Origin: Pseudomonas wenzhouensis
Lineage (GTDB): Bacteria; Pseudomonadota; Gammaproteobacteria; Pseudomonadales; Pseudomonadaceae
Length of the DNA: 64,000 bases
Reading direction: 5' to 3'
Assembly: GCF_021029445.1 (NCBI RefSeq)
Contig: NZ_CP072610.1
Span: forward strand, 3,596,001 to 3,660,000
Shown: piece after piece, positions 36,324 through 47,714 of the stretch
Numbering within the stretch: position 1 is the first letter of the stretch
Layout: each line of letters begins with the position of its first letter
Position numbers and translations under genes: made by a program
The notes under the pieces: generated by a model
Seen by the model: only the letters and a program-made list of their open reading frames with translations
The model's database searches: none
What the model was told of the DNA's origin: nothing

Positions 36324-37508
36324 ATGCCTGCACGCAACATTCTGGTGATCAACTGCGGCAGTTCGTCGATCAAGTTCGCCTTGGTCAACGAAGCCCAGGA
36401 GCACTTCCCCCTCAGTGGCCTGGCCGAACGCCTGGGCAGCCCCGAAGCCATCCTGCACTGGCAGCAGGGTGATGAGCGCGACAGCCTGGTGATTGCCGGC
36501 GCCGACCATCGCCTGGCGCTGTCGCACCTGCTGCCTATCGTGCAGCGCGTCGCCGCTGGCGAACTGCATGGCATCGGCCATCGCGTGGTACACGGCGGCG
36601 AGTATTTCTCCGGGGCCACGCGCCTGGACACTATCAGCCTGCAGGCTATCCGCCAGGTCGCGCCGCTGGCGCCCCTGCACAACCCCGCCAACCTGCTGGG
36701 CATCGAAGCGGCGATGAAGCTATTTCCCGGCCTGATGCAGGTTGCCGTGTTCGATACCGCCTTCCACCAGAGTCTGCCCGAACACGCCTATCGCTACGCC
36801 TTACCGGCCGCGCTGTACCGTGAGCATGGTGTGCGCCGCTACGGTTTTCATGGCACCAGCCATCGCTACGTCAGCCAGCAAGCGGCACAGATGACCGGTC
36901 TGCCGCCAGAGGACAGCAGTTGGCTGGTGGCCCACCTGGGCAATGGCTGCTCGACCTGCGCCGTGGAGAACGGCCACAGCCGCGATACCAGCATGGGCCT
37001 GACCCCCCTGGAAGGCCTGGTGATGGGCACGCGCAGCGGTGACGTCGACCCCAACCTGCACAGCCACCTGGCGCGCACCCTGGGCTGGAGCCTGGAGCAG
37101 ATCGACGCAATGCTCAACAAGGACAGCGGCCTGCTCGGCCTGTCCGGTCTGTCCAACGACATGCGCACCCTGGAACAGGCCTGCGAACAGGGCCACGCCG
37201 GCGCCACGCTGGCCATCGAGGTGTTCTGCTACCGCTTGGCCAAGTCGCTGGCGGCGATGAGTTGTGCGCTGCGCCGGCTCGACGGCCTGATCTTCACCGG
37301 CGGTATTGGCGAGAACTCGGCGCTGATCCGCAGCAAGACGCTCGACCACCTCGGCCTGGTCGGCTTTACCCTCGACCCTGCGGCCAATGCGCGCTGCATT
37401 CGTGGCGTCGGCGGGCCGATCCAGGCAGCGCACGGCCCACGGATACTGGTGGTGCCAACCAACGAAGAGCGGCAGATCGCCCTCGATACCCTTGCCCTGC
37501 TCGACTGA
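36324..37508 (+). CDS. ackA: Acetate kinase
   Basis: AckA interconverts acetate + ATP and acetyl phosphate + ADP. The 394-residue product begins [21 protein letters not shown] (signature 1). It has GHRVVHGG, the catalytic-region [13 protein letters not shown] (signature 2), [14 protein letters not shown] and the C-terminal [19 protein letters not shown] precedes the ATG. It is 9 bp upstream of pta, forming the usual acetate/acetyl-CoA node. Confidence 0.97.
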   Translation: MPARNILVINCGSSSIKFALVNEAQEHFPLSGLAERLGSPEAILHWQQGDERDSLVIAGADHRLALSHLLPIVQRVAAGELHGIGHRVVHGGEYFSGATRLDTISLQAIRQVAPLAPLHNPANLLGIEAAMKLFPGLMQVAVFDTAFHQSLPEHAYRYALPAALYREHGVRRYGFHGTSHRYVSQQAAQMTGLPPEDSSWLVAHLGNGCSTCAVENGHSRDTSMGLTPLEGLVMGTRSGDVDPNLHSHLARTLGWSLEQIDAMLNKDSGLLGLSGLSNDMRTLEQACEQGHAGATLAIEVFCYRLAKSLAAMSCALRRLDGLIFTGGIGENSALIRSKTLDHLGLVGFTLDPAANARCIRGVGGPIQAAHGPRILVVPTNEERQIALDTLALLD

Positions 37509-37517
37509 GGCCTTTAC

Positions 37518-39611
37518 ATGCATACCTTCTTCATCGCCCCCACCGGTTTCGGTGTCGGCCTTACCTCCATCAGCCTCGGCCTGGTCGGTGCGCTGGAGCG
37601 CAGCGGTCTCAAGGTCGGCTTCTTCAAGCCCATCGCCCAGCCGCATGCCGGCGACCTCGGCCCGGAGCGCTCCAGCGAACTGATCGCCCGCACCCACGGT
37701 CTGCACTCGCCCAAGCCGCTGCCGCTGAGCCATGTCGAGCGCATGCTCGGCGACGGCCAACTGGATGAATTGCTGGAAGAGATCATCAGCCTCTATCAGC
37801 AGGCCGCCGTCGACAAGGACGTGGTCATCGTCGAAGGCATGGTGCCAACGCGCCACGCCAGCTACGCCGCGCGGGTCAACTTCCACCTGGCCAAGAGCCT
37901 GGATGCCGACGTGATTCTGGTCAGCGCACCGGAGGATGAGAGCCTCACCGAGCTGTCGGATCGTATCGAGATCCAGGCGCAGCTGTTCGGCGGCCCGAAG
38001 GATCCCAAGGTACTCGGCGTGATCCTCAACAAGGTGCGCAGCGAAGACGGCATCGAGGCCTTCGCCGAACGCCTGCAGGAGTTCTCACCCTTGCTCAAGA
38101 CCGAGGACTTCCGCCTGCTCGGCTGCATTCCCTGGCAGGACGAGCTGAATGCGCCGCGCACCAAGGACATTGCCGAGCTGCTCGGCGCACGCATCCTCAA
38201 TGCCGGCGACTACGAACAGCGGCGCATGCTGAAGATCGTGCTCTGTGCCCGCGCCGTGGCCAACAGCGTGCAGTTGCTCAAGCCCGGCACCCTGGTGGTG
38301 ACACCCGGGGACCGCGACGACATCATCCTCTCCGCCAGCCTGGCGGCGATGAATGGCGTGCCGCTGGCCGGTCTGCTGCTGTGCAGCGACTTCGCTCCTG
38401 ATCCGCGCATCATGGAACTGTGCCAGGGTGCCCTGGCCAGTGGCCTGCCGGTGATGACCGTCAGCACCGGCTCCTACGACACCGCCACCCACCTCAACCG
38501 CCTGAACAAGGAAATCCCGCTGGATGACCGTGAACGCGCGGAAAAGGTTGCCGACTTCGTCGCCGGGCATATCGATCACGACTGGCTGACCACCCGCTGC
38601 GGCACGCCCCGCGAGCTGCGCATGTCGCCACCGGCGTTCCGTTACCAACTGGTGCAACGGGCCAAGGCAGCGGCCAAGCGCATTGTCCTGCCCGAGGGCA
38701 GCGAACCGCGCACTGTACAGGCGGCCGCCATCTGCCAGGCACGCGGCATCGCCCGCTGCGTGCTGCTGGCCAAACCGCAAGAGGTACAGGCAGTCGCCCG
38801 CGCGCAAGGTATCGAGCTGCCGGAAGGTCTGGAGATTCTCGACCCGGACCTGATTCGCGGTCGCTACATCGAGCCGATGGTCGAACTGCGCAAGGGCAAG
38901 GGCCTCAATGCGCCGATGGCCGAAGCGCAGCTGGAAGACACCGTGGTACTCGGCACCATGATGCTGGCACTGGACGAAGTGGACGGCCTGGTCTCCGGCG
39001 CCATCCACACCACCGCCAACACCATTCGCCCAGCCCTGCAACTGATCAAGACCGCACCGGGCTACAACCTGGTGTCCTCGGTGTTCTTCATGCTGCTGCC
39101 GGACCAGGTGCTGGTGTATGGCGACTGCGCGGTGAACCCGGACCCGAACGCCGAGCAACTGGCGGAGATCGCCCTGCAGAGCGCCAGCTCGGCACAGGCC
39201 TTCGGCATCGCCCCGCGTGTGGCCATGCTCAGCTACTCCACCGGCGACTCCGGCAGTGGCGAGGAAGTGGAAAAAGTGCGCGCCGCCACTCGTCTGGCCC
39301 GGGAAAAACGCCCGGATCTGCCACTCGATGGCCCCCTGCAGTACGACGCCGCCGCCATCGAAAGCGTCGGCCGGCAGAAGGCGCCGAACAGCCCGGTGGC
39401 CGGCCGCGCCACGGTGTTCGTGTTCCCTGACCTGAACACCGGCAACACCACCTACAAGGCCGTGCAGCGCAGCGCCGACTGCATCAGCGTCGGCCCGATG
39501 CTGCAGGGGCTGCGCAAGCCGGTAAACGATCTGTCACGCGGGGCGTTGGTCGACGATATCGTCTTCACCATCGCGCTGACGGCGATTCAGGCGGCCAACC
39601 TGCCGAACTGA
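37518..39611 (+). CDS. pta: Phosphate acetyltransferase
   Basis: Pta makes acetyl phosphate from acetyl-CoA. The 697-residue long form has three parts. An N-terminal P-loop-like domain (MHTFFIAPTGFGVGLTSISLG) is followed by a DRTGG domain (about 215-330) and the C-terminal catalytic domain (about 370-695) with RIVLPEGSEPRTVQAA, SGAIHTTANTIRPALQ and FPDLNTGNTTYKAVQR. It forms an operon with ackA. Confidence 0.97.
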   Translation: MHTFFIAPTGFGVGLTSISLGLVGALERSGLKVGFFKPIAQPHAGDLGPERSSELIARTHGLHSPKPLPLSHVERMLGDGQLDELLEEIISLYQQAAVDKDVVIVEGMVPTRHASYAARVNFHLAKSLDADVILVSAPEDESLTELSDRIEIQAQLFGGPKDPKVLGVILNKVRSEDGIEAFAERLQEFSPLLKTEDFRLLGCIPWQDELNAPRTKDIAELLGARILNAGDYEQRRMLKIVLCARAVANSVQLLKPGTLVVTPGDRDDIILSASLAAMNGVPLAGLLLCSDFAPDPRIMELCQGALASGLPVMTVSTGSYDTATHLNRLNKEIPLDDRERAEKVADFVAGHIDHDWLTTRCGTPRELRMSPPAFRYQLVQRAKAAAKRIVLPEGSEPRTVQAAAICQARGIARCVLLAKPQEVQAVARAQGIELPEGLEILDPDLIRGRYIEPMVELRKGKGLNAPMAEAQLEDTVVLGTMMLALDEVDGLVSGAIHTTANTIRPALQLIKTAPGYNLVSSVFFMLLPDQVLVYGDCAVNPDPNAEQLAEIALQSASSAQAFGIAPRVAMLSYSTGDSGSGEEVEKVRAATRLAREKRPDLPLDGPLQYDAAAIESVGRQKAPNSPVAGRATVFVFPDLNTGNTTYKAVQRSADCISVGPMLQGLRKPVNDLSRGALVDDIVFTIALTAIQAANLPN

Positions 39612-39853
39612 AGCGCCTGCCGGGTGCGCCGTGGCACACAGGCGTTGCCTACGGTGCGCTCGGCGCGCCACACCATGGCACCCACTGGTCATGGCTGGCA
39701 CTTGCAGGTCAGTGCACATTCGTTAACCTTGGCGCCGAACCCGCTCGCAGCACGGAACGCCGCAGCACTTTCGACCGATACGGGGCGCAGAGAACGCCCC
39801 CATTCTCAGGCTGCCCAACGGGCGTATAGCCTGCTTACGGAGGCTTTCGCCCG
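39612..39853. other. Intergenic region between pta and the acyltransferase gene
   Basis: 242 bp without a convincing gene. The first 60 bp hold imperfect palindromic GGTGCGCCGTGG / GGTGCGCTCGGCGCGCC segments reminiscent of degenerate REP sequences. GGAGG lies 9 nt before the next ATG. No clear terminator after pta was seen. Confidence 0.4.
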
Positions 39854-40750
39854 ATGCTGCACTTTCTTCCCGCGCCGCTGCGCGGCCTGATCGCAAGCCT
39901 GCTGCTGGCGCTGAACACCCTGTTCTGGTGCTGGCCGCTGTTCTTCGTCGCCCTGCTCAAACTGCTATTGCCCTTCGCGCCGATACAACGGGCGCTGCGC
40001 TTCGTCATGCATGGCATCGCGGAAAGCTGGATCGGCGTGAACAAATTCTGGGTGCGCCTGGTGGGTCGTATCAACTGGCAGGTTCAGGGGCTTGAGCACT
40101 TCGATACCCGCCACTCCTACCTGGTCACCAGCAACCACCAGAGCTGGGTGGACATTCTGGTGCTGCAGTACCTGCTCAACCGACGCATGCCACTGCTGAA
40201 ATTCTTCCTCAAGCAGGAGTTGATCTGGGTGCCGGTGATCGGCCTGTGCTGGTGGGCGCTGGAGTTTCCCTTCATGAAGCGCTTCAGCAAGGAGTACCTG
40301 GCCAAGCACCCGGAAAAACGTGGGCAGGATCTGGCCACCACACGCAAGGCCTGTGCACGCTACAAGAGCAATCCGGTGGCGGTGTTCAACTTCCTCGAAG
40401 GCACGCGCCTGACGCCGGCCAAACATGCCCAGCAACAGTCGCCGTTCAAGCATTTGCTCAAGCCCAAGGCTGGCGGTATCGCCTTCGTGCTCGACGCCAT
40501 GGGTGAACAGCTGAACGCCATCGTCAACGTCACCATCCACTACCCCCATGGCGTACCCGGTTTCTGGGATCTGCTCTGTGGGCGCCTGGATGCCGTGCAG
40601 GTGAACTTCAGACAGGTCGATATCCCCCGCGAGTTCATCGGCCGCAACTACGACCAGGACGATGACTACCGCCTGGCTTTCCAGCAGTGGGTCAACCGTC
40701 TGTGGGAAGAGAAGGACGCCGAACTCGCGGCTTTGCATCAGCAAGCCTAA
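39854..40750 (+). CDS. Membrane lysophospholipid acyltransferase family protein (YihG-like)
   Basis: A 298-residue PlsC-fold acyltransferase. The N-terminal hydrophobic region (about 12-42) anchors it in the inner membrane. The catalytic H(x4)D motif is SNHQSWVDIL. The acyl-acceptor block is FLEGTRLTPAKH, with PKAGGIAFVLDAMGE following. Members acylate lysophosphatidic acid or act as PlsC back-ups. Substrate is not determined by sequence. Confidence 0.88.
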   Translation: MLHFLPAPLRGLIASLLLALNTLFWCWPLFFVALLKLLLPFAPIQRALRFVMHGIAESWIGVNKFWVRLVGRINWQVQGLEHFDTRHSYLVTSNHQSWVDILVLQYLLNRRMPLLKFFLKQELIWVPVIGLCWWALEFPFMKRFSKEYLAKHPEKRGQDLATTRKACARYKSNPVAVFNFLEGTRLTPAKHAQQQSPFKHLLKPKAGGIAFVLDAMGEQLNAIVNVTIHYPHGVPGFWDLLCGRLDAVQVNFRQVDIPREFIGRNYDQDDDYRLAFQQWVNRLWEEKDAELAALHQQA

Positions 40751-40765
40751 AGCGCCTGCGGCGCT

Positions 40766-42913
40766 TCAGGGGCTGCGCGGCTGGGGCAACGTACTCCAAT
40801 CCAGTTGCGCCGGCATCTGCATGGCCGTGCTGGCGGGCACCCCTGGCGCTACCAGAAAGCCCTGCATGATGTTGCAGTGATGGCGCGTCAACCACTCGCG
40901 CTGCGCCTGGGTTTCAACGCCTTCGGCGATAACCTCCAGGCCCAGATGACGCCCGAGATCGATGATGGTGCTGACCACCGCCGCGTCGCGCGGTGAGTCG
41001 AGCATGTTAGCAATGAACAGGCGGTCGATCTTCAGCGTATCCAGCTCGAAATGACGCAGATACGCCAGTGACGAGTAGCCAGTGCCGAAGTCGTCAATGG
41101 CGATCTTCACCCCCAGCTCGCGCAGATGACGCAACTGCGCCTGGGTCAGCTCCAGATCCTGCATCAGCGCACTCTCGGTCACCTCCACCTCCAACTGACC
41201 GGGCTGAAGGCCGTGGGCGTCGAGTACGCGCTGCAGATCGGCGACCAACTGCGGCATGCCGAACTGCACCGGGCTGACATTGATGCTGAGCACCATGTCT
41301 GCGCCGAACTGCTGCCGGAACGCGGCCAGCTGCATGGCTCCCTCGCGGAAAATCCAGTCAGCGAGGCGGTTGATCAGGCGGGTTTCTTCGAGCAACGGAA
41401 TGAACACGTTCGGCGCGACGATGCCGGCAACGCGGTGCTGCCAGCGCAGCAGTACCTCGAAACCACGCAGGCGCCCCGTGCCCAGGTGGAACTGCGGTTG
41501 GTAGACCAGCACGAAGTCATCGTTCTCGATGGCATGGCGCAGGCTTTCTTCGAGCATCAGCCTCGAGCGCGCACGGCCGTTCATCTCTTGCGAGAAGAAG
41601 CGGTATTGCTGGCGACCGGCGCGCTTGGCTTCATACATCGCCATGTCGGCGGCACGCAGCAAGCCTTCGACGCTTTGCCCGCACTCGGGAAAGCAGGCAA
41701 TACCCACACTGGCACCGAGGGTAAAATCCACGCCATCGAGGGTGTGGCGTACCGAGACCAGTTCGATCAGTTTTTCCGCAACCTTGGCGGCATCCTCGGG
41801 ATGGTTGAGATTGTCCAGCAGCGCGGTGAACTCATCGCCGCCGATGCGTGCCAGGCTGTCATAGGGGCGCAGGCAGGCCTTGAGCTGTTCGCCGACGCGG
41901 CGCAGCAACTGATCGCCGACATCATGGCCGAGCGAGTCGTTGATGCGTTTGAAGCCATCGAGATCCAGATACAGCACCGCCACGCGCTGACCGCTGCGTT
42001 CGATGCGCGCCAGTGACGACTCCAGAGCGCGATGAAAGCCACGACGATTGAGCAGGCCGGTCAGCGCATCGGTAACGGCTTGCGACTCCAGTTGCGCGTG
42101 CAGGTTGCGCACCACCGACATGTCCAGGGCGATCACCACCATGGCGTGCTGTTGTCGCGGCAGCGGCGAGCAGGACAGCGCTACCGGCAGACAGCCGCCC
42201 TTGAGGGTACGCATCATCGCCTCATGTACGCGATAGGTCGCGCCGCGCCTGAAGTGCAGGTAGAACTCGGAGTGCAGCCAACCGTCTGCGCAAAGAGGAT
42301 TGTCGAGAAACGCGAGCAGCTCGGCGCCCTCCATATCGCTCACGTCACCCTCGAGCATCTGCGCCATGGCAGGGTTGGCGTACTGGATACGCCCGTCCTC
42401 GCCCACCACCAGAATGCCCTCGGCAGCGTTGGCCAACACCGAGGCGTTGAAGGCTCTGGCACTTTCTAGCTGCAAGGTCAGCGCCTGCAGTTCAAAGCGA
42501 TTGTGCTCGTGCTCCAGCAGGCTTTGAATCTTGTGCCGCAGCACGCTGGGATCGAAGGGTTTGAGTACGAAATCCACAGCCCCGGTGCTGTAACCGCGCA
42601 GCACCGCGTCGTGGGTCTGGGCGATGGCAGACACGAAGATGATCGGCGTCAGCCGCGTGTGCGGATTGCCGCGCATCAGCCGGGCGACCTCGAAGCCATC
42701 CATGCCCGGCATCTGTACATCGAGCAACACCAGCCCGACATCCTCTTCGAGCAGGCAGCGCAGGGCCTGCTCGCCGGAACTGGCGCACCGCAGTTGCCAC
42801 TCGCCATCCTCGAGCAGCGCCTGCATGGCCTCGAGGTTTTCCATACGATCATCGACCACCAGCAGCACCTGCTTGGCGGGTAAGGCGGCGGTCTTGCTCT
42901 GCGCCTGGGCCAT
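40766..42913 (-). CDS. Response regulator with PAS, GGDEF and EAL domains
   Basis: A 715-residue c-di-GMP-turnover protein. It begins with a receiver domain (QVLLVVDDRMENLEAMQALL; phospho-Asp in VGLVLLDVQMPGMDGF), then a PAS domain (about 150-270) and a GGDEF domain with an intact RIGGDEFTALL (about 360). The EAL domain (about 455-705) has EVLLRW, DDFGTGYSSLAYLRHF and IAEGVET, so the phosphodiesterase looks active. The start ATG at 42913 has AGGGGG upstream. It lies 45 bp downstream of the hybrid kinase, its likely partner. Confidence 0.9.
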   Translation of the reverse strand: MAQAQSKTAALPAKQVLLVVDDRMENLEAMQALLEDGEWQLRCASSGEQALRCLLEEDVGLVLLDVQMPGMDGFEVARLMRGNPHTRLTPIIFVSAIAQTHDAVLRGYSTGAVDFVLKPFDPSVLRHKIQSLLEHEHNRFELQALTLQLESARAFNASVLANAAEGILVVGEDGRIQYANPAMAQMLEGDVSDMEGAELLAFLDNPLCADGWLHSEFYLHFRRGATYRVHEAMMRTLKGGCLPVALSCSPLPRQQHAMVVIALDMSVVRNLHAQLESQAVTDALTGLLNRRGFHRALESSLARIERSGQRVAVLYLDLDGFKRINDSLGHDVGDQLLRRVGEQLKACLRPYDSLARIGGDEFTALLDNLNHPEDAAKVAEKLIELVSVRHTLDGVDFTLGASVGIACFPECGQSVEGLLRAADMAMYEAKRAGRQQYRFFSQEMNGRARSRLMLEESLRHAIENDDFVLVYQPQFHLGTGRLRGFEVLLRWQHRVAGIVAPNVFIPLLEETRLINRLADWIFREGAMQLAAFRQQFGADMVLSINVSPVQFGMPQLVADLQRVLDAHGLQPGQLEVEVTESALMQDLELTQAQLRHLRELGVKIAIDDFGTGYSSLAYLRHFELDTLKIDRLFIANMLDSPRDAAVVSTIIDLGRHLGLEVIAEGVETQAQREWLTRHHCNIMQGFLVAPGVPASTAMQMPAQLDWSTLPQPRSP

Positions 42914-42958
42914 CGTCATCCCCCTGTCCATCTGCCCTTGCCTCAGTTACTCCTGCGT

Positions 42959-45900
42959 TCAGGTTAGTCGATTACCCGACGAAGGCACGGGCGGCATGCC
43001 CAGCCAGCGCTCCAGCAGCGCCAGCAGCTCATCACGCTTGATCGGTTTGGCCATGTAGTCATCAGCACCGGCGGTGATGCACTTCTCGCGGTCCCCCTTC
43101 ATCGCATGCGCAGTAAGCGCAATGATCGGGATCGTACAGCCATGCTCCTGCTTGAGCAGCCGCGTGGCCGTGTAGCCATCCATGTTGGGCATGGCCATGT
43201 CCATCAGGATCAGGTCGAAGGGGTCGCGCTGGTAGCTGGCAATGGCTTCGAGGCCATCACCGGCGGAGCTGATGTGCAGCCCCACTTCATCGAGCAGTGC
43301 CGTCAGCGCATAGACGTTACGCACATCGTCATCCACCAGCAGAATGCGTTTACCCTCAAACGGGCCGGATAACCCACGAGCCGCCTGTGGCGCCCGCACG
43401 TCGACGAGAAAGCCCTGCACCGCCTGGCACAACGCATCGGTATCGTCGCCATGCTTGCGCACCACCACGGCGCTGTAGCGCCGCAGCCGTTGCAGGGTCT
43501 GCTGGGTAACGTCAACCCCGGTATTGATCACCACACGCACACCCTGCAGCGAACGTATCTGATTGAGGGTGTCGAGCAGGGCGAAACCGTCCTGATCCGG
43601 CAGGTCGAGATCGATCACCAGCGCGCAGAACCGGCCCTGCGCATAGGCTGCGCGTGCCTGCTCGCCGTCGGCGCAGGCGACCACCTGAAAACCCAGCGCG
43701 GCCAGTTGCGCGCGATAGTGCTCACGCTCCACCTCGACATCTTCGACCAGCAACACGGTCTGCTCCTGCTGCGTGCCTTGCTGCAGCTCGAAGAACACCT
43801 GCTCCAGCTCATCGCGGCCGATGGGTTTGACCAGATAGCGCGTGCCGTCATCGTTCCAGCCTGCCGGCTGCGGCACGCAGGAAATGATATGCACCGGCGT
43901 ATGCCGATGCGCTGGCTGGGCACGCAAACGGCGAAACAGCTGCCAACCACTGAGGTCAGGCAAGAGGATGTCGAGGATCACCGCATGGAACGACTCCTGT
44001 TGCAACAGCCCCAATGCCTGCTGCCCGGTACGACAATGCACGCTGGAGAAACCATGGGCGTGGGCCTCCTCGGCGATCACGGTCGCGAAATTGGCGTCAT
44101 CCTCGATGATCAGCAACGGCGGCCCCTCGCCAGCCCGCTGCGGCCCTTCGGCAGGCGTCTCGAGACTGAGCGAGGCGACCTGCGCCGGTAACCTGACCGT
44201 AAAGGTCGAGCCCTGCCCTGGCGCGCTTTGCAGGCTGATGTCCCCCTCCAGAGCCAGCACCAGTTGCCGGGTGATGGCCAGCCCCAGCCCGGTACCGCCA
44301 AACCGCCGGCTGGTGGAGCCGTCGATATGCTGAAAGGCGTGAAAGACCTGTTCGTGCTGCGCCGGGTCAATACCGATACCGCTGTCGCGCACGCTGAAAC
44401 AGAGCAGTTCGCGCCCATCCACCTGCGCCCCCTGACTGCTGACCGTGAGAGTGACTTCGCCCCGGTCGGTAAACTTCAGCGCGTTGGACAACAGGTTGCG
44501 CAGGATCTGATGCAGACGCACGCGATCGCTGTGGATGACGCGCGGCACCCCCGCCTCCAGCTCGGTATGCAGGCGCAGCCCCTTGAGCTCGGCCATCGGC
44601 CGCAGGCTGGCATCGAGCTCCACCAGCACATCCTGCATGTTGATCGGTTCGAGCTTGAGCTGCATTCGCCCGGACTCGACCTTGGCCAGGTCGAGCACAT
44701 CGTTGATCAGTTGCAGCAGATCACCACCGGCGCGGTGCACGATATCGGCATGCTTGGCCTGTTTCTCGGTGAGATTACCGGCCAGATTCTGGCGCAGCTG
44801 ATCGCTGAGTATCAGGATGCTGTTGAGCGGCGTGCGCAGCTCATGGGACATATTGGCGAGGAATTCGGACTTGTAACGGTTGGCCAGCAGCAGTTGCTCG
44901 GCCTGTTCGCGCAGCTTGTGCTCAGCGGCCCTGCGCTCGCTGATGTCGATGATCACCGCCTGCACCAGCGTCTCGCTGCCTGTACGTATCGGCGACAGCC
45001 CCACTTCCAGGGGAATCATGTGGCCTTCGCGGTGCTGCCCGAACAACTCGCGATTACCGCCCATGCGCCGCGGTTCCGGGAGCGCCTGGTAACCGCGACG
45101 CAGCGCCACGTGACCGCCGCGCTGCGCTGCGGGCAGGAGCATTTCTACCGGCTCACCGAGCAGTATCTGCCGCTCGTAGCCGAAGAGCAGCTCGGTCTGC
45201 CGGTTGACCATGGCAATACGCCCCTGACCATCGACCAGCACGATGGCATTGGGCGAAGCCTCGACCACCAGGCGGAAACGCTCCTCGGCCACCTTGCGGG
45301 CACGCAGGTCGACCAGGTTGATCAGGTAACTGCTGCCTTCGTGCAGCGGGTTGAGACTGATACTGACCGGAATCGACTCGCCGCGCAGCGTACGCACGGT
45401 ACGCTCGTCACCTTCAGCCAGTTGCGCCTGCAGCTCATGCGGCGACGCGATGTCTGGCAGCACACGCTGCACGGTTTCCCCTGGCAAGGCATTAAGCGGA
45501 CAGTCGAACAGTTCGGCGGCACTGCGGTTGGCCATCTCGATACGGCCCCTGGCATCACACAGCACGGTGGCAACCGGCAGACGCTCGACCAGCAGGCGAA
45601 AGCGCTCTTCACGCTCGCTCAAGGCGGCAGCGGCACGCTCGGTGAGCTGTAACTTGCGCTCGCGCTGGTAAAGGAAGCCACCGACCAGCATCGACAGCAA
45701 AAGCGTCGCGAGCAGACCGGCCCAGAGCCCGAATGAACCGGTGCGATCAACCAGATTGCGCTCGTATTCGGGCGTCCCGATGACCTCGAGCGTCCAACTG
45801 CGCCCATACAGCGACAAGGTCTGCTGGCTGCGAAAAAGCGGACGCCAACCATTGGCCAGTGCCTCACCGCTGAGCAGTTGCAGATCACTTGCCTGCATGT

Positions 45901-46675
45901 CCTGCAGGATGATGTCGAACAGCCGCGTCTGCGCACCAAGAATGCCATCCATCAAGTCCTGGCTGCGGAATGCGCCGTGCACCATCCCCAATAGCGCCGC
46001 CTGGCGCTGCTCGAGGGTGTTGATGGGCAGCCCCGGGCGGAACACGGGCAAGTACAGCAGCACGCCTGACTGCACATTGACGTCCACCTCCTGGCGTAAC
46101 ACCAACGGCCTGCTCAAACTGGCGTCACCGGTTTCCAGGCTGCGCTCGATGGCAGCGCGCCGTACCGCATCACTGAGCATGTCGAAGCCGAGCACACGCC
46201 GGTTGCGCCAGTCCAGCGGGCTGACGTAATCGATGGGCAGATAATGCTCTCGCTCGCCGGGAGGGAAAATCTGGTAATCGAGCCGCCCCTCGGCCTTCAC
46301 CTCAGCCGCGAAGTCAGCGAGCTGCTCCGGCTGCAGATAACGCGACCAGGCAACAGCCTGAATACCCGGATAACGATCCTGCAATTGCAACTGGTCGAGC
46401 GCACGGCCCCACTCACTTTGCGAAACCTGGTCACTGCCAATCATCAGGCCGGATACGCCACGCAACACCATTTCATAGGTGCGCATGCGGGCCAGCACCC
46501 GCTGGCCGATCTCCTGCGATTCCAGCTGAAAACGTCTCTGGCTTTCCTCCTGCTCCAGCACTTGCAGGGAGTTCCATTGCCAGAAGATCAACCCACCCAA
46601 CCCTAGCAGCAAGGCAATCGCGACCAGCAGTGGCGTCCAGGGCCGCGGTGGCCGTGCGACAGCTCTGTCGTCCAT
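42959..46675 (-). CDS. CHASE-domain hybrid histidine kinase with three receiver domains
   Basis: A 1238-residue inner-membrane sensor kinase: TM1 at about 14-33, a periplasmic CHASE domain (about 55-300, with [13 protein letters not shown] and [17 protein letters not shown]), TM2 at about 313-335, two PAS domains (about 355-460 and 465-580), HisKA with His611 in [11 protein letters not shown], and an HATPase with [10 protein letters not shown] and GGTGLGLAI. Three tandem receivers follow (about 865-985, 995-1110, 1120-1225; phospho-Asp in [26 protein letters not shown] and [13 protein letters not shown]). The start ATG at 46675 has GGAG upstream. The ligand is unknown. Confidence 0.92.
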   Translation of the reverse strand: MDDRAVARPPRPWTPLLVAIALLLGLGGLIFWQWNSLQVLEQEESQRRFQLESQEIGQRVLARMRTYEMVLRGVSGLMIGSDQVSQSEWGRALDQLQLQDRYPGIQAVAWSRYLQPEQLADFAAEVKAEGRLDYQIFPPGEREHYLPIDYVSPLDWRNRRVLGFDMLSDAVRRAAIERSLETGDASLSRPLVLRQEVDVNVQSGVLLYLPVFRPGLPINTLEQRQAALLGMVHGAFRSQDLMDGILGAQTRLFDIILQDMQASDLQLLSGEALANGWRPLFRSQQTLSLYGRSWTLEVIGTPEYERNLVDRTGSFGLWAGLLATLLLSMLVGGFLYQRERKLQLTERAAAALSEREERFRLLVERLPVATVLCDARGRIEMANRSAAELFDCPLNALPGETVQRVLPDIASPHELQAQLAEGDERTVRTLRGESIPVSISLNPLHEGSSYLINLVDLRARKVAEERFRLVVEASPNAIVLVDGQGRIAMVNRQTELLFGYERQILLGEPVEMLLPAAQRGGHVALRRGYQALPEPRRMGGNRELFGQHREGHMIPLEVGLSPIRTGSETLVQAVIIDISERRAAEHKLREQAEQLLLANRYKSEFLANMSHELRTPLNSILILSDQLRQNLAGNLTEKQAKHADIVHRAGGDLLQLINDVLDLAKVESGRMQLKLEPINMQDVLVELDASLRPMAELKGLRLHTELEAGVPRVIHSDRVRLHQILRNLLSNALKFTDRGEVTLTVSSQGAQVDGRELLCFSVRDSGIGIDPAQHEQVFHAFQHIDGSTSRRFGGTGLGLAITRQLVLALEGDISLQSAPGQGSTFTVRLPAQVASLSLETPAEGPQRAGEGPPLLIIEDDANFATVIAEEAHAHGFSSVHCRTGQQALGLLQQESFHAVILDILLPDLSGWQLFRRLRAQPAHRHTPVHIISCVPQPAGWNDDGTRYLVKPIGRDELEQVFFELQQGTQQEQTVLLVEDVEVEREHYRAQLAALGFQVVACADGEQARAAYAQGRFCALVIDLDLPDQDGFALLDTLNQIRSLQGVRVVINTGVDVTQQTLQRLRRYSAVVVRKHGDDTDALCQAVQGFLVDVRAPQAARGLSGPFEGKRILLVDDDVRNVYALTALLDEVGLHISSAGDGLEAIASYQRDPFDLILMDMAMPNMDGYTATRLLKQEHGCTIPIIALTAHAMKGDREKCITAGADDYMAKPIKRDELLALLERWLGMPPVPSSGNRLT

Positions 46676-46876
46676 TCGCTCTCCTTCGGTCATCCAGAAC
46701 CAACGCGCACGAGTCATCCGCACGCGGACTTCACAGAACCACAGCAAGCAGTCTAGTCAGGATTGGAACAGGTGGCCTTTTGCCAGAAGAGATGCGACAG
46801 TCGGTCGTATAGGTTGTCAGAAATGCCTGCGGATAAGGCTCCGAACGCCCGCACAACGATGATTGCAGGCATTAAA

Positions 46877-46897
46877 AAGCCTCCCGAAGGGAGGCTT
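46877..46897 (-). terminator. Terminator after the first OmpA-like lipoprotein gene
   Basis: AAGCCTCCC (46877-46885) pairs with GGGAGGCTT (46889-46897) around GAA. In the minus direction the stem is followed by TTTAA, with five consecutive T counting the two closing the stem. Confidence 0.8.
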
Positions 46898-46916
46898 CGT
46901 ACAACGCGATACGGCT

Positions 46917-47573
46917 TTAAAGCGGACGCAGGTTGATCTCGACGCGGCGATTTTGCGCGCGCCCCGCTTCGCTGGTGTTGCTGGCAATCGACTGGCTCGG
47001 CCCGGCACCATATGCGGAGATACGCTGACCCGGCACACCATTGGCGGTCAGGTAGTTGGCCACGCTTTGCGCACGGCGCTGCGACAGGCTCTGGTTCAGC
47101 TCCAGGGAACCGGTGTTATCGGTATGACCGACGATGTTCACGCCGTTCTTGTTGAACTCCTTGAACACCAGCACCAGCGAGTTGAGGGTCGGATAGAAGC
47201 TGCTGGAGATATCCGCCGAATTACTGGCGAAGGTGATGTTGCCCGGCATGATCAGTTTCAGATCATCGCCGTTGCGCTGCACCTGCACGCCAGTGCCCTG
47301 CAGGGTCTGACGCAGCTTGGCCTCCTGGGTGTCGACGTAATAGCCATAACCACCACCGGCCGCGCCACCAACGGCCGCACCGATCAGTGCCCCCTTGGTG
47401 CGATCCTTCTTGCTCGACGTGGCCGCACCGATCACTGCACCGGTCGCAGCACCGATGCCACCATAGATACCGGCTTTGCCAGCCTGGCTTTCACCGGTAT
47501 AGGGGTTGGTGGTACAGCCGGCCAGCAGGGCCATGAGCGCAGTCGCTGCGATCAGATTACGCCTGGTCTTCAT
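46917..47573 (-). CDS. OmpA-family lipoprotein, copy 1
   Basis: A 218-residue lipoprotein. The signal peptide ends in lipobox LLAGC (Cys20). A glycine-zipper segment follows (about 36-85, GIYGGIGAATGAVIGAA and GALIGAAVGGAAGGGYGYY). The OmpA-like peptidoglycan-binding domain (about 105-218) has NIVGHTDNTGSLELNQSLSQ, RRAQSVANYL and AQNRRVEI. It resembles the YiaD/PA0833 group. The start ATG at 47573 was chosen for its signal peptide. A close paralogue lies 141 bp upstream on the same strand. Confidence 0.93.
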   Translation of the reverse strand: MKTRRNLIAATALMALLAGCTTNPYTGESQAGKAGIYGGIGAATGAVIGAATSSKKDRTKGALIGAAVGGAAGGGYGYYVDTQEAKLRQTLQGTGVQVQRNGDDLKLIMPGNITFASNSADISSSFYPTLNSLVLVFKEFNKNGVNIVGHTDNTGSLELNQSLSQRRAQSVANYLTANGVPGQRISAYGAGPSQSIASNTSEAGRAQNRRVEINLRPL

Positions 47574-47714
47574 AAGGTTTCCTTGCAGATTCTTGGTATG
47601 GGGCAGACATGCCACGGTCTTCGAGCCGCCAAGGGGCGACGAAGTTCCGCCCAAGCTTATCAGCCCGGGCGGTTGAGGACTGCGAGCTGCGGCCGGTCGC
47701 TGCAACGTCTGTGG

